The notes under the pieces are model-generated. The model made no database searches. It was not told the origin of the DNA and was given only the letters and a program-made list of their open reading frames with translations. Made by a program: the position numbers and the translations under genes. This document shows positions 8,100-16,847 of a stretch of DNA of 64,000 nt, in pieces. The DNA is from RPRB01 sp035519675 (GTDB lineage Bacteria; Myxococcota; Myxococcia; Myxococcales; Myxococcaceae). The DNA lies in assembly GCA_035519675.1 (NCBI GenBank), contig DATIWB010000015.1, forward strand, positions 1 to 64,000. The letters run 5' to 3'. The stretch's first letter is position 1, and every line of letters begins with the position of its first letter.

Positions 8100-9392
8100 A
8101 TGCGCGCTGCGCTCCCCCTCACGTTCCTCGCCGTGCTGCTCACCGGCTTCACCGCCGAGGACGAGGCGCTCGATCCCGCCACCCTCCCCGGAGCCCTGGG
8201 GCTCCCCGCTCCTTCCGAGGCCGTCGAGGACCCACCCCTTCCGCCCGCCGCGCCCCCCCCGGTGCCGAGCCGGGCGAAGACTCCGCCACTGGCCTCGGTG
8301 CACCCGCTCGCCCCGGCCGACGATCTGCTCTCCCGCGCTCGCCGCGACGGGTCCCGCTACGTGGTGAGCGAACCGGAGGGAGAGGCGGCGCTTACCCTCG
8401 TTCCCTTCATCCAGGAGAGCCTCACCCGGACGCTCAACGACTACCAGACGCCCTGGGCGGCAGTGGTGGTGCTCGAGCCGTCCACCGGGCGGGTGCTGGC
8501 GATGGTGGAGCACAGCCAGGCCGCGCCCGGATTGCGCGGGCTGCCGGTGAAGGCGGTGTTCCCCGCGGCGAGCGTCTTCAAGCTGGTGACCGCCAGCGCG
8601 CTGCTGGACGAGGGCGTCAGCCCGGACGACGAGTCCTGCTACCACGGCGGCAAGCGGCGGGTGAGCGAGTCGCTGCTCGCCGACTCCAGTCGCGACCGCG
8701 AGTGCGTCAGCCTCTCCGAGGCGCTGGGCCGGAGCGCCAACGTGGTCTTTGCCAAGCTCACCCACCGCTACCTCGACGCGGACAAGCTCCGCGCCGCGGC
8801 CGAGCTGTTCCGCTTCAACCGCCCCATTCCCTTCGCCATCCCCACCGATCCGTCGCTGGCCGCGGTGCCCGACGAACCGCTGGAGCTGGCGCGGACCGGC
8901 GCGGGCTTCGGGGACGTCTACCTCTCGCCGCTGCACGGGGCGCTCATCGCCTCGGTGGCAGCCAACCACGGCCTCTGGCGCAGCCCCATCCTCTTCGAGC
9001 GAGATCTGGTGGTCGCGCCGGAGCCGGAGCGGGTCCTCAGCGAGGAGCGGGCGCAGGCGTTGACCGCGATGATGGAGGAGACGGTGACCCACGGCACCGC
9101 CCGGCGTTTCTTCCGGCTGCGCGAGCTCCGCGGTGCGGTGGGAAAGACCGGCTCGCTGGCCGACCGGAACCCCTTCCGCGACTACTCGTGGTTCGTCGGC
9201 TTCGCTCCCAAGGAGGCGCCGAGGGTGGTGGTGGCCGCGGTGGTGGTGAACGAGCCGCGCTGGCGCATCCGTGCCCCGTGGCTGGCGCGCGAGGCGATGC
9301 GGCTCGGGCTGGACGCGGTGGGGCGGAGCGGCGCGGGGCGGCTGGCCTCGGTCAGTGAAGCTCGATCAGTCCCTGCTCGACGAAGCCCTTGA
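8100..9392 (+). CDS. Penicillin-binding protein transpeptidase
   Basis: 430 residues with an N-terminal signal sequence (MRAALPLTFLAVLLTGFTA) and a Pro-rich linker. The transpeptidase domain holds all three serine-acyltransferase motifs: SVFK (SxxK), SAN (SxN) and KTG in VGKTGSLAD. It lacks the usual class B dimerisation module, so it is a minimal periplasmic PBP. It would cross-link peptidoglycan or act as a related D,D-acyltransferase. The start has a GGTGGGA site just upstream; an ATG ten codons earlier lacks a hydrophobic start. Its 3' end overlaps the convergent DUF4388 gene by 41 bases. Confidence 0.9.
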   Translation: MRAALPLTFLAVLLTGFTAEDEALDPATLPGALGLPAPSEAVEDPPLPPAAPPPVPSRAKTPPLASVHPLAPADDLLSRARRDGSRYVVSEPEGEAALTLVPFIQESLTRTLNDYQTPWAAVVVLEPSTGRVLAMVEHSQAAPGLRGLPVKAVFPAASVFKLVTASALLDEGVSPDDESCYHGGKRRVSESLLADSSRDRECVSLSEALGRSANVVFAKLTHRYLDADKLRAAAELFRFNRPIPFAIPTDPSLAAVPDEPLELARTGAGFGDVYLSPLHGALIASVAANHGLWRSPILFERDLVVAPEPERVLSEERAQALTAMMEETVTHGTARRFFRLRELRGAVGKTGSLADRNPFRDYSWFVGFAPKEAPRVVVAAVVVNEPRWRIRAPWLAREAMRLGLDAVGRSGAGRLASVSEARSVPARRSP

Positions 9393-10485
9393 AGCAGCGA
9401 AGCGCGTCCAGCTCGTGGATGGGCGAGACCTGAACGATGGCCTCCACCGTCCGCTGACCGTCGATGCGCGACAGGAGGTAGCGCTCGGGGGCGCTGAGCG
9501 GCATCTGTCGCACCAGCCCGGTGGTCACCTTGAGCCGCGGCACCTTCCCCCCGTGCACCAGCTCGGCCTTCAGCTGGTCTCCGAGCGCCGCCTCGGCCTG
9601 GCGGAGGAAGTTGGCAGTCTGCGCCGAGGGCGAAACCTCGTATGCGCGCCGGGCCAGCGCGGCGGCGTCGGCGACGTTGCCGGAGGCGTAGAAGGCCTCG
9701 GCGGCGCGGAGGATCTCCTCGGGCCCCTGCTCGGTGCCGAGCACCTCCGGGACCTCGGTGGGCACGGTCGGCGATTCGGTGGGGACGACCGAGATCGCGC
9801 CCAGCCGGTGCAGCGCGAACAGCCGCTGGTAGAGGAAGAAGTCCGTCGAGTGGAGCGCCAGCACCAGGTCGTCGATGGTGGCCCCCTCCTCGACCAGGGT
9901 GTACAGCCGGTCGTCCAGGCTCCCGGGCTCAGGTGGGCCGGCGAGCTGGTCGCGGTCGAGCCGCAGTCGCACCCGACCGGTGGGGAACACCTCACGGATC
10001 GCCCGCCAGGCGGTCAGCCGGAGGTCGGCCTCGCGGTGCACGTCGAGCAGGCTCACGCTGACGTCGAGCCCCTGGACAGGGGTGGGCGCCTCCCCCGGGG
10101 TGAAGGTGAAGCGCCCGTCGGTCCAGTCGAAGCACCCCAGCAGCGCCTCGCGGAACTTGAGCGAGAGCGCGTTGCGGATGGCGTCCTCGGGGACCTTTCC
10201 CGAGTCGACGAGGATCTTCCCCAGGGCGACCTTGGTGGCCAGCTGCTGCTGGAAGGCCTGGGTGTACTCGTCCTCGGTGATCATCCCCATGTTCATCAGG
10301 AACTGGGCGAGGTACTCGCGGGGGGCGTTGCTGCCGGCCTGGATGACCGCACCCTCGCGGATGATGACGTGATGCCGCTCGTCGGGCCGCTCGACGACGA
10401 GGGTGCCCGTCGCCTTCCGGTTTCCCAGGTAGGCCACGAGATCCCGGAGGGGCATCGTCGCCAGGTCGCCCAGGAGGCCGCGCAT
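9352..10485 (-). CDS. DUF4388 (PATAN) domain protein
   Basis: 377 residues. The N-terminal ~100 residues match DUF4388/PATAN (GLLGDLATMPLRDLVAYLGN, then TGTLVVER and the GAVIQAGSN segment), a domain frequent in myxobacteria and Deinococcus that often accompanies signalling proteins. A second similar region follows (LGKILVDSG... FTFTPGEAP). The C-terminus has a TPR-like stretch (AEAFYASGNVADAAALARRA) and a helical end. Cytoplasmic, with no catalytic residues apparent; probably an interaction or scaffolding protein. ATG 10485 chosen over a start five codons upstream, because MRGLLGDL fits the domain start. Confidence 0.85.
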   Translation of the reverse strand: MRGLLGDLATMPLRDLVAYLGNRKATGTLVVERPDERHHVIIREGAVIQAGSNAPREYLAQFLMNMGMITEDEYTQAFQQQLATKVALGKILVDSGKVPEDAIRNALSLKFREALLGCFDWTDGRFTFTPGEAPTPVQGLDVSVSLLDVHREADLRLTAWRAIREVFPTGRVRLRLDRDQLAGPPEPGSLDDRLYTLVEEGATIDDLVLALHSTDFFLYQRLFALHRLGAISVVPTESPTVPTEVPEVLGTEQGPEEILRAAEAFYASGNVADAAALARRAYEVSPSAQTANFLRQAEAALGDQLKAELVHGGKVPRLKVTTGLVRQMPLSAPERYLLSRIDGQRTVEAIVQVSPIHELDALRCFKGFVEQGLIELH

Positions 10486-10504
10486 GGGCGCTAGTGTCAC
10501 AGGC

Positions 10505-10750
10505 GTGACGGTCCGGATCTACACGAAACCCCGCTGCTCGCTGTGTGGGAAGGCGCGCCGGGTGCTCGAGGAGCTGCAGACCCGGGTCGGGTTCGTCCTG
10601 GAGGTCGTGGACATCCGGGAGCACGCCGACACCTGGGAGCGGTACCGACACGCGGTCCCGGTCGTCACCCTCGACGGGGAGGAGATCGCCCGGCTCCGGG
10701 TCGACGCGGCGGCGCTCGAGGCACGGCTCCGTGGCACGAGCGTTGCCTAG
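10505..10750 (+). CDS. Glutaredoxin-like small thiol protein
   Basis: 81 residues from GTG 10505 (VTVRIYTKPRCSLC...). The glutaredoxin fold is shown by the first strand VRIYTKPRCSLCGKA with a CSLC (CxxC) active site, the cis-Pro region AVPVVTLDGEEIARLRVD, and short length typical of the DUF836/glutaredoxin-like group. It would act as a cytoplasmic dithiol reductant or redox carrier. An in-frame ATG at 10484 overlaps the start of the divergent DUF4388 gene; the GTG better matches the domain boundary. Confidence 0.85.
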   Translation: MTVRIYTKPRCSLCGKARRVLEELQTRVGFVLEVVDIREHADTWERYRHAVPVVTLDGEEIARLRVDAAALEARLRGTSVA

Positions 10751-10833
10751 AGTCCCCTGTCGCCCCCGTCCGGGCGAGCCGAGGCCTGAACTTCTGACGG
10801 GCGCCGGGCGAGGGCGTCCCTGGAAAAACGACC

Positions 10834-11748
10834 GTGCCCCTGCACGACCCACACACGCCCAGGGTGATGGTGGTCGACGAGTCCGAGGCGGCGCGCACCC
10901 AGGTGGCTGAGGCGCTCCGGGCCGCCGGGTTGCACGCCATCGGCCTGGGCAATGCCGAGGCGGCCCTTCCGCTGTGGACCCTGTTCCGGCCCCAGGTGGT
11001 GCTCATGGCCGCGCACGCCCCGGCGTTCTCCTCGGTCGCCGTCGCCCGGCGGCTCCAGACACAGTCGAAAGGAGCGGTTCCGTTCGTCTACCTGCTCGAC
11101 GCGCCCGACCGCGAGCTCCGTCTGCACGTGCTCGAGCGGGGGCATGGGGTGGACGCGCTCTGCAAGCCCCTCGAGCCGCGCGAGCTCGTGGCAAGGGTCC
11201 GCGGGTTGCTGCGGTTCCGGGAGGCCGTTCGCCGCACCACCCGCCCCTCGGACGACGAGACCGCCGGGCTGCGCGACCGCCTCACCGGCACCTGGACCCG
11301 TCGGGCAATGACCGCCTTCGTGCATCAGGAATTGCTCCGCTGCGAGCGCCACGGGGGTGGGTTCGGGGTCCTCGGCATCGAGCTGCAGGGGTTCCGCCAG
11401 CTCCGGCGGACGTTTGGCCGCACCATGGCGGACCGGTTGATGCTCTACGCCAGCACGGTGCTGCTCCAGTCCAGCCGCGAGGCGGACGTGGTGGCCCGGA
11501 TGGCCGAGGACCGATTCGCGGTCCTGCTCCCCTCCACGCCTCAGGAGGGGCTGGCCTGGGTGCGCTCGCGTCTGGGCGAGCGGTTCGAGCGTGCGCGCTT
11601 CGGGGTGGACGGGCGCATCGTGCGGACCGCCGTCTCGCTCGGGTGCGCCGCGTTCCCCGACGTGCAGGGGAACGCCCGTCGGCTCCTCGCGGCGGCATTC
11701 CGCGGGGCCCTGCGGCCGGAGGGGGTGCAGACCTCGGTTCTCAGCTGA
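10834..11748 (+). CDS. Response-regulator-like protein with degenerate receiver and degenerate GGDEF domain
   Basis: 304 residues from GTG. Receiver fold at residues ~9-125 (RVMVVDESEAA... CKPLEPRELVARVRGLLR). The phospho-acceptor Asp position reads VVLMAAHAP, where the family has LLDxxMP, so the acceptor is Ala; the Lys is kept. The second domain is GGDEF-like (RDRLTGTWTRRAMTAF... RMAEDRFAVLLP), with the catalytic GGDEF replaced by AEDRF. Both active sites look lost, so this is probably a binding or scaffold protein rather than a diguanylate cyclase. Its end overlaps the convergent EVE gene by 8 bases. Confidence 0.85.
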   Translation: MPLHDPHTPRVMVVDESEAARTQVAEALRAAGLHAIGLGNAEAALPLWTLFRPQVVLMAAHAPAFSSVAVARRLQTQSKGAVPFVYLLDAPDRELRLHVLERGHGVDALCKPLEPRELVARVRGLLRFREAVRRTTRPSDDETAGLRDRLTGTWTRRAMTAFVHQELLRCERHGGGFGVLGIELQGFRQLRRTFGRTMADRLMLYASTVLLQSSREADVVARMAEDRFAVLLPSTPQEGLAWVRSRLGERFERARFGVDGRIVRTAVSLGCAAFPDVQGNARRLLAAAFRGALRPEGVQTSVLS

Positions 11749-12223
11749 CCCGTCGGCGCGCCGCTCGTCGGCGAGCGGGCGCCTTCCCGGTGGCCTTTCG
11801 CCTGGGTGCGCGGCGCTCGCGTGAGAGCGCCAGCACCCGGGCGTAGTGCGCCGGGGTGACCGGCGCGACGCTCAGCCGGCCCCGGGTCAAGAGCGGAAAG
11901 TCCTCGAGCCTCGGATCGGCGCGGATCCGCTCCAGCGTCACCGGCGCCGCCAGCGGCTCGAGCGGCTCGACCTCGACCGAGGCCCAGTCCTCGCCGGGGG
12001 CGGTGGGATCGGCCCGGGCAGAGCGCGAGACCCGCGCGACTCCCACCACCGCCTTCTCCTCGGTCGAGTGGTAGTAGAGGCACAGGTCCCCCACCGCCAT
12101 CGCCCGGAGGTTGTTCCGGGCCTCGAAGTTGCGGACGCCGGTCCACTCGGTCCGGCCCTCGGCCTGGAGCCGGGCGAAGGGGTAGGCGGAAGGTTCGCTC
12201 TTGATCAGCCAGTGGGCGGGCAC
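11741..12223 (-). CDS. EVE domain protein
   Basis: 160 residues: an EVE (PUA-like, formerly DUF55) domain, with MPAHWLIKSEPSAYPFARLQ, TEWTGVRNFEARNNLRAM and GDLCLYYHS, the classic conserved blocks. EVE domains are thought to bind modified nucleotides in RNA or DNA. The final ~30 residues are a basic tail (RRKATGKAPARRRAARRR), fitting nucleic acid binding. Single gene, convergent with the receiver-GGDEF gene. Confidence 0.92.
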   Translation of the reverse strand: MPAHWLIKSEPSAYPFARLQAEGRTEWTGVRNFEARNNLRAMAVGDLCLYYHSTEEKAVVGVARVSRSARADPTAPGEDWASVEVEPLEPLAAPVTLERIRADPRLEDFPLLTRGRLSVAPVTPAHYARVLALSRERRAPRRKATGKAPARRRAARRRVS

Positions 12224-12315
12224 GGGTCGGCCGCCAGACTAGCGCCACCCCGGGACGAAGAAAGCCCCCGATGGCACGGCAGCGGGCCGCGCCGGCAGCC
12301 CGCCACGGACTGGGG

Positions 12316-12537
12316 TCAGGCGCTGACCTTGGTCGTCTCCGGCGCAGGCGCGACCTCGGCCTGACGCGCGCCGCCGAGGAGCGGGTGACCGAGGAGCTGG
12401 CTCGAGGCCATGAGTCCGATGCCCGCCAGCCCGAGCGCTGCGGGCTCCGCGTACCCTCCGAGCAGCGTTGCGAGGACCGTCATCGCCGCCCCTCCCATCG
12501 TGAACGAGACCACCGCCGCCGCCGCCGCCTTCCACAT
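12316..12537 (-). CDS. Small membrane protein, hypothetical
   Basis: 73 residues, starting MWKAAAAAVVSFTMGGAAM, with two hydrophobic segments (about 4-28 and 32-53) and a polar tail. The start has a GGGAG site five bases upstream. No family recognised. It lies between the EVE gene and the polysaccharide operon on the opposite strand. It could be a holin-like or accessory membrane peptide; no function inferred. Confidence 0.5.
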   Translation of the reverse strand: MWKAAAAAVVSFTMGGAAMTVLATLLGGYAEPAALGLAGIGLMASSQLLGHPLLGGARQAEVAPAPETTKVSA

Positions 12538-12749
12538 AGGACTCCCGCCGCCTCCCTCGCCCGACCCTGACTCTGCGCCGAAGCTAGGGACCCGTTCGAC
12601 GGTCGGCAGCGCCACGCCTCCCCGCGGGCAGCGCGACTGTCGTCCGGGGTGACAGAACCGAGCGTTGCCAGGGCGGAACTTCTTACGGCCTCGGGCAATG
12701 CGGGGGTGCAACTGCCGGGACATCACGCGGGGTTGGCGCGCTCAGCGCC

Positions 12750-12765
12750 TGGCACAGGCGCTGCT
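12750..12765 (+). promoter_or_regulatory. Possible sigma-54 (-24/-12) promoter of the exo-like operon
   Basis: TGGCACAGGCGCTGCT matches the sigma-54 consensus TGGCACGNNNNTTGCW, with the essential GG and GC ten bases apart. It lies just upstream of the first operon gene. The predicted transcript start (~12776) falls next to the GTG at 12778, so translation would be nearly leaderless there, or would use the ATG at 12805 with its GGAAGG site. A similar chance match exists at 28882 with no gene downstream, so confidence is limited. Confidence 0.4.
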
Positions 12766-12777
12766 ACCCCGGCCGGC

Positions 12778-13362
12778 GTGCAGACGACATGGACTGGAAG
12801 GTGGATGGGGGGCCTCCTCGCCGGGGCGTTGCTGCTCGGCGGCTGCGCGCACGAGCAGCCGGCACCGCCGGCCGCGGCGGTCGACGAGCCGTACCGCATC
12901 GGGAAGGAGGACGTGCTCGACGTCTCGGTCTGGCGCGATCCGGACCTGTCGCGCACGCTTCCGGTCCGGCCCGATGGCTTCATCACCCTGCCGATGGTGG
13001 GGGAGGTGCAGGCCGAGGGTCGGACGACCGTGGAGCTGGAGCAGGACATCGCCCGCCGCCTCCAGAAGTACATCCAGAGCCCGCGGGTGACGGTGATGGT
13101 CCGCGAGGTGAACAGCGCCCGGGTCTTCGTCACCGGCGAGGTGCAGAAGCCCGGTGCCTATCCCCTGCGGGGCAACGTCACCGTGCTCCAGGCGCTGGCG
13201 ATGGCTGGAGGCCTGACCGAGTTCGCGGACCGGGACGGGATGATGGTCATCCGGGCCAACAACGGGCCACGGATCCCGGTGCGGTACTCGGCGCTGGTGG
13301 ATCGCCGGGCGCAGGGGGCGGACTTCCCGCTGCAGCCCGGCGACACGGTCATCGTGCCGTGA
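12778..13362 (+). CDS. exoA: Polysaccharide export outer-membrane lipoprotein, Wza/ExoA-like
   Basis: 194 residues from GTG 12778. A lipoprotein signal ends in LLLGGC; the GTG start gives it an Arg before the hydrophobic core, while the alternative ATG 12805 has a better ribosome site but a very short signal. The mature part holds a Poly_export domain (YRIGKEDVLDVSVWRDPDLS... DGFITLPMVGEV) and an SLBB-like segment (VFVTGEVQKPGAYPL... LQALAMAGGLTEFA). It would form the outer-membrane channel for a surface polysaccharide. First gene of an operon whose order matches M. xanthus exoA-F. Confidence 0.9.
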   Translation: MQTTWTGRWMGGLLAGALLLGGCAHEQPAPPAAAVDEPYRIGKEDVLDVSVWRDPDLSRTLPVRPDGFITLPMVGEVQAEGRTTVELEQDIARRLQKYIQSPRVTVMVREVNSARVFVTGEVQKPGAYPLRGNVTVLQALAMAGGLTEFADRDGMMVIRANNGPRIPVRYSALVDRRAQGADFPLQPGDTVIVP

Positions 13363-13372
13363 GAGCCGGCCC

Positions 13373-14569
13373 GTGGCCCCGGTGAACAGAGCAGCGGTGG
13401 CCATGGTGGGGCTGCTGGTGCTGGCTCCTCTGCCGGCCCGTGCCGAGCTCCGGACCGAGCAGCGTTTCGAGCGCGCCGAGCCGGTGGAACCCATCCTCCG
13501 GCTGGCCCTCGAGCAGCGCTACGACGACGACGTGCTGCTCACCGGAGGGCAGGACGCTCCCGGTGCGTTCCTGACGAAGATCATGCCAGAGCTGGGCCTG
13601 CGGCTGAACCAGCGCACGCTCAAGTTCGAGGGCTTCTACGAACCGCAGCTCCTCTACCGGAACAGCGGTGGACAGCTGGTACTCGACCACCGCGCCGCGC
13701 TCGAGCTGCACACCGATCCTTCGCGCACCGCGCACGTCGACGCCCTGGGGCAGTTCTGGAATAGCTCGGACCCGCTCGCGCTCCCCCGGCAGGGCCTGGC
13801 GCGGAGCCTGGCCCGGACCCTCTACGGCCGCGCGGAGCTCGGGTGGGGGCAGCGGTTCGCCCCGCGGTGGAGCTTGCTGCTCGGCTACCGCTTCGAGGGG
13901 GCCAAGGTCGACGAGCCGGACCATCCGGCCGGATTCCTCAATTCGCCGGCGATCGAGCTCGACTACCGGTTGACCCGCAGGGCGGACCTCGGCGCCGAGT
14001 ACCGCTTTCAGCTCTTCAAGTTCGGGAGCAACAACGCCGTGGCCCACAGCCCGGGCCTGGTCTGGAAGTACCGGCTGAGCCGCTCGGCGAGCATCAAGCT
14101 GTCCGGCGGCGCGGCGTTCTACTCCGAGCACCAGAACCCGGAGAAGAACGGCATCGTTCCTCGGTTCGAGATCGATGTCGCCCAGCGGATCTCGAAGCGC
14201 CTCGACTGGTTGTTCACCGTGGGACACGACCTGGTGGGCGCCAGCGGCTTCAGCACTGCGGTGTGGGCGGATTACGCCAGCCTCACGCTGAGCTGCCAAC
14301 TGCTCGAGAAGCTGCGGCTGTTCACGTACGGCAGCTTCTTTCGCAACGGTCCCATGCCCAACGTGGGCGTGTTTCCGTTGAAGGTGGACCAGGAGAAGGG
14401 CGTGGCGGCCGGATACGGGCTCGGAGCAGGTGCGGAGTGGCGCTTCAACCGGCACGTGGCGCTCCAGGCCAGCTACGACCGGCTCGACCAGGTGGGGAGC
14501 GTCGACCCGGCCCAGACCAGCCTCACCCGCAACATCGTCGCCGCACGGCTGACGGTGGATGCGTTCTGA
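13373..14569 (+). CDS. exoB: Outer-membrane beta-barrel protein, ExoB-like
   Basis: 398 residues from GTG, 10 bases after the export lipoprotein. Signal peptide (AMVGLLVLAPLPARA), then alternating aromatic/polar strands characteristic of a large beta-barrel (for example LKFEGFYEPQLLYRN, SLLLGYRFEGAK, HVALQASYDRLDQVG), ending in a terminal aromatic residue (VDAF), a usual signal for barrel insertion. In the M. xanthus exo locus the second gene is likewise a predicted barrel. Role: probably an outer-membrane partner in export of the polysaccharide. Naming rests on synteny as much as sequence. Confidence 0.8.
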   Translation: MAPVNRAAVAMVGLLVLAPLPARAELRTEQRFERAEPVEPILRLALEQRYDDDVLLTGGQDAPGAFLTKIMPELGLRLNQRTLKFEGFYEPQLLYRNSGGQLVLDHRAALELHTDPSRTAHVDALGQFWNSSDPLALPRQGLARSLARTLYGRAELGWGQRFAPRWSLLLGYRFEGAKVDEPDHPAGFLNSPAIELDYRLTRRADLGAEYRFQLFKFGSNNAVAHSPGLVWKYRLSRSASIKLSGGAAFYSEHQNPEKNGIVPRFEIDVAQRISKRLDWLFTVGHDLVGASGFSTAVWADYASLTLSCQLLEKLRLFTYGSFFRNGPMPNVGVFPLKVDQEKGVAAGYGLGAGAEWRFNRHVALQASYDRLDQVGSVDPAQTSLTRNIVAARLTVDAF

Positions 14570-14579
14570 GGGAGAGACG

Positions 14580-15986
14580 ATGGATCGAGGATTGACCGCG
14601 GACGACGTGGCGAGGGCGCTCTGGCGGCGGCCGTGGGTGGTGGGCGCCGTCACCGGGCTGGTGCTGGTGCTGGGGACCGCTTACGTCATGACCCGACCTC
14701 GGGTGTGGAAGGCCACCTCCGTCGTCCGGGTCGAGCCGCAGCAGACCGACGCCCAGCTGGTGCAGCGCACGGTGGGGGACGTGGAGCCGCGGCTGCTGAG
14801 CCTCCGTCAGGCGATGCTCGGGGGCCCGGTGCTGGACCGGGTGGTGGATCGGCTCGAGCTGTACCCGGACCTGGTCGCCCACCGCGGCAAGGAGGCCGCC
14901 ATCGAGCAGCTCCGGGAGGCCATCGACGTCAAGCCGACCTGGAACGCCTTCGAGGTCACGGTGAGCGCCGGCAACCCCAAGATGGCGGCGGACATCGCCA
15001 ACCTCGTCCCCACCGTCTTCGCCCAGCTCACCAACGAGACCCGCGCCTCGCAGGCCGCGGATGCGACGAAGGTCTTCGATGCCCAGGTGAAGGACCTCCA
15101 GGACCAGGTGAACGGCTGGCAGCAGAAGGTCATCGCCTTCAAGGTGGCGCACGTCGGCGAGCTCCCGGAGCAGATGGAGGCCAACATGCGCCAGCTGGAT
15201 CGCCTGGCGGGGGAGCTCCGCGCCCGCACCGAGCAGCTCCGGGCGGCCGACACCCGCCGCAGCGACCTGGTCCTGTTGCGCAACGGCGGCGACACCGAGG
15301 TCGGTCGCACCCAGACCGTGGTCGATCAGCTCGAGCAGCAGCTGGCGGGGGCGAGGACCCAGTACACCGACGACCACCCGGAGGTGGTGCGCCTGAGCCG
15401 CGAGCTGAAGGCGGCGCGGGGCCGGGCCCACGAGGCCGACGCCCGTCTGGGCGTTCAGCGCGAGGAGCGGGCCCGCGCCACCCGCGAGGTCGCGGGCATC
15501 CAGCGGGACATCGACGGGCTGCAGAAGCAGATGCAGACCTACCAGGAGCGGCTGGACCACACCCCGCGCTGGGCCGCGGAGCTGGCGGGCCTGGAGCGCG
15601 AATACGACATCGCCAAGGCCAAGTACCAGTCGGTGCTCGGCCGGAAGGTGGAAGCGGAGATCGCCCAGGACATCGAGGCCCGCAATGCGCCCCGGCTCTT
15701 CAGCCTGATCGGCCCGGCGGCGCCCCCGGTGGTGCCGGCCAAGCCAGACCGCCTCGGCGGGCTGATGGTGGTGCTGGTCGCGGCACTGGGGGCCGGCGTG
15801 CTCGCCGGGGTGATGCTCGAGCTGCGCGACGAGAGCTTCCACGACGAGCGGCAGCTGCGGGGCGAGCTCCCGCTGCCGGTCCTGGCCATCGTCCCGGCGA
15901 TGAACGGGCGCACGGAGCGCCGGGTCCTCCTTCTGGCCTCGCCGCTCCGGAACCGGCCCCAGCAGACGTCCGACAGCTTGAACTGA
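14580..15986 (+). CDS. exoC: Wzz/Wzc-type polysaccharide co-polymerase, ExoC-like
   Basis: 468 residues. N-terminal membrane helix (WVVGAVTGLVLVLGTAYVM), a long periplasmic region with a Wzz-like start (VWKATSVVRVEPQQTD) and extended coiled coil (about residues 150-340), and a C-terminal membrane helix (LGGLMVVLVAALGAGVLAGV) preceded by the Pro-containing APPVVPAKPDRL motif typical of Wzc/GumC proteins. It controls chain length and bridges to the export lipoprotein. The kinase domain is absent and encoded separately by the next gene. GGGAGAG lies just before the ATG. Confidence 0.9.
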   Translation: MDRGLTADDVARALWRRPWVVGAVTGLVLVLGTAYVMTRPRVWKATSVVRVEPQQTDAQLVQRTVGDVEPRLLSLRQAMLGGPVLDRVVDRLELYPDLVAHRGKEAAIEQLREAIDVKPTWNAFEVTVSAGNPKMAADIANLVPTVFAQLTNETRASQAADATKVFDAQVKDLQDQVNGWQQKVIAFKVAHVGELPEQMEANMRQLDRLAGELRARTEQLRAADTRRSDLVLLRNGGDTEVGRTQTVVDQLEQQLAGARTQYTDDHPEVVRLSRELKAARGRAHEADARLGVQREERARATREVAGIQRDIDGLQKQMQTYQERLDHTPRWAAELAGLEREYDIAKAKYQSVLGRKVEAEIAQDIEARNAPRLFSLIGPAAPPVVPAKPDRLGGLMVVLVAALGAGVLAGVMLELRDESFHDERQLRGELPLPVLAIVPAMNGRTERRVLLLASPLRNRPQQTSDSLN

Positions 15987-16002
15987 GGATGAGACCGACG
16001 TG

Positions 16003-16746
16003 ATGCGAGAGAACGAGATGAACGACTCCCGTACGGACAACTTCCTCCACCGCACGGATGGAGGCTCGGTGAGCCAGGCCCCGGTGAACGATCGGGTGGT
16101 CTCGCTCACCGCGCCGGGCTCCGTCGCTGCCGAACAGTACCGCTCCCTGTACTACCGGCTGGAGCGCCTCCGAGACTCGCGCCCGATGCGGCTGGTGGCC
16201 TTCACCTCCGCGCTGTCGAGTGAGGGGAAGACGGTCACCGCGGTCAACGTCGCGCTCACCTCGGCGCGGGCCAATCCGGACCGGCGCATCCTCCTGATCG
16301 ACGCCGACCTTCGCCGCGGGCAGGTGGCGGAGCTGCTCGCGTTCCGGGCGCGGCCCGGGCTCTCCGAGCTGCTGGTGGGCGACGCCGAGCTGCGGGAGGT
16401 GGTGCGCCGGTTCAAGGCCAACCGGCTGGCGGTCATCCCCTCGGGGCAGGCTCCGGAGGAGCCGACGCAGCTGCTGGCGAGCCCGCGGATGAGGGAGCTG
16501 CTCCGCGCGGTGCGGGAGGGCTTCGACGAGGTGTACCTGGACCTGCCGCCGGCGCTCCCGTTCGCCGACGCCTCCATCCTCGGAACGCTCTCCGACGCCT
16601 TGGTGCTGGTGGTGCGGGCGAATGCCACCGCGGGCAAGCACGTGCACCAGGCGCTAGAGCACTTGGCGGGAGCGAGGGTGGTGGGCTGCGTTCTCAACGG
16701 CGCCGCGCCGGCGAGCACGCCGTACCTCAGGTCGTACCTGCGGTGA
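16003..16746 (+). CDS. exoD: BY-kinase-like ATPase (CpsD/Wzc C-terminal type), ExoD-like
   Basis: About 247 residues. P-loop SALSSEGKTVTAVN (Walker A), ILLIDADLRRGQ (Walker A') and VYLDLPP (Walker B) identify a bacterial tyrosine kinase-type ATPase; the N-terminal region AAEQYRSLYYRLE is the usual activation segment. The C-terminal Tyr cluster is minimal (YLRSYLR, two Tyr), so autophosphorylation may be limited. It works with the Wzz protein encoded just before it. Adjacent candidates GTG 16000, ATG 16003 and ATG 16018 make the exact start uncertain. Confidence 0.88.
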   Translation: MRENEMNDSRTDNFLHRTDGGSVSQAPVNDRVVSLTAPGSVAAEQYRSLYYRLERLRDSRPMRLVAFTSALSSEGKTVTAVNVALTSARANPDRRILLIDADLRRGQVAELLAFRARPGLSELLVGDAELREVVRRFKANRLAVIPSGQAPEEPTQLLASPRMRELLRAVREGFDEVYLDLPPALPFADASILGTLSDALVLVVRANATAGKHVHQALEHLAGARVVGCVLNGAAPASTPYLRSYLR

Positions 16747-16847
16747 GAGGCAGTGGGTGAGGCCCCTGGCGTCCGGAGGTTGGACGCCCAGGACCGGGCG
16801 AGGGTGGCGAGGCGGGCGGGAAGGTGCGGGAAGGGCGGGCAGGGGAG

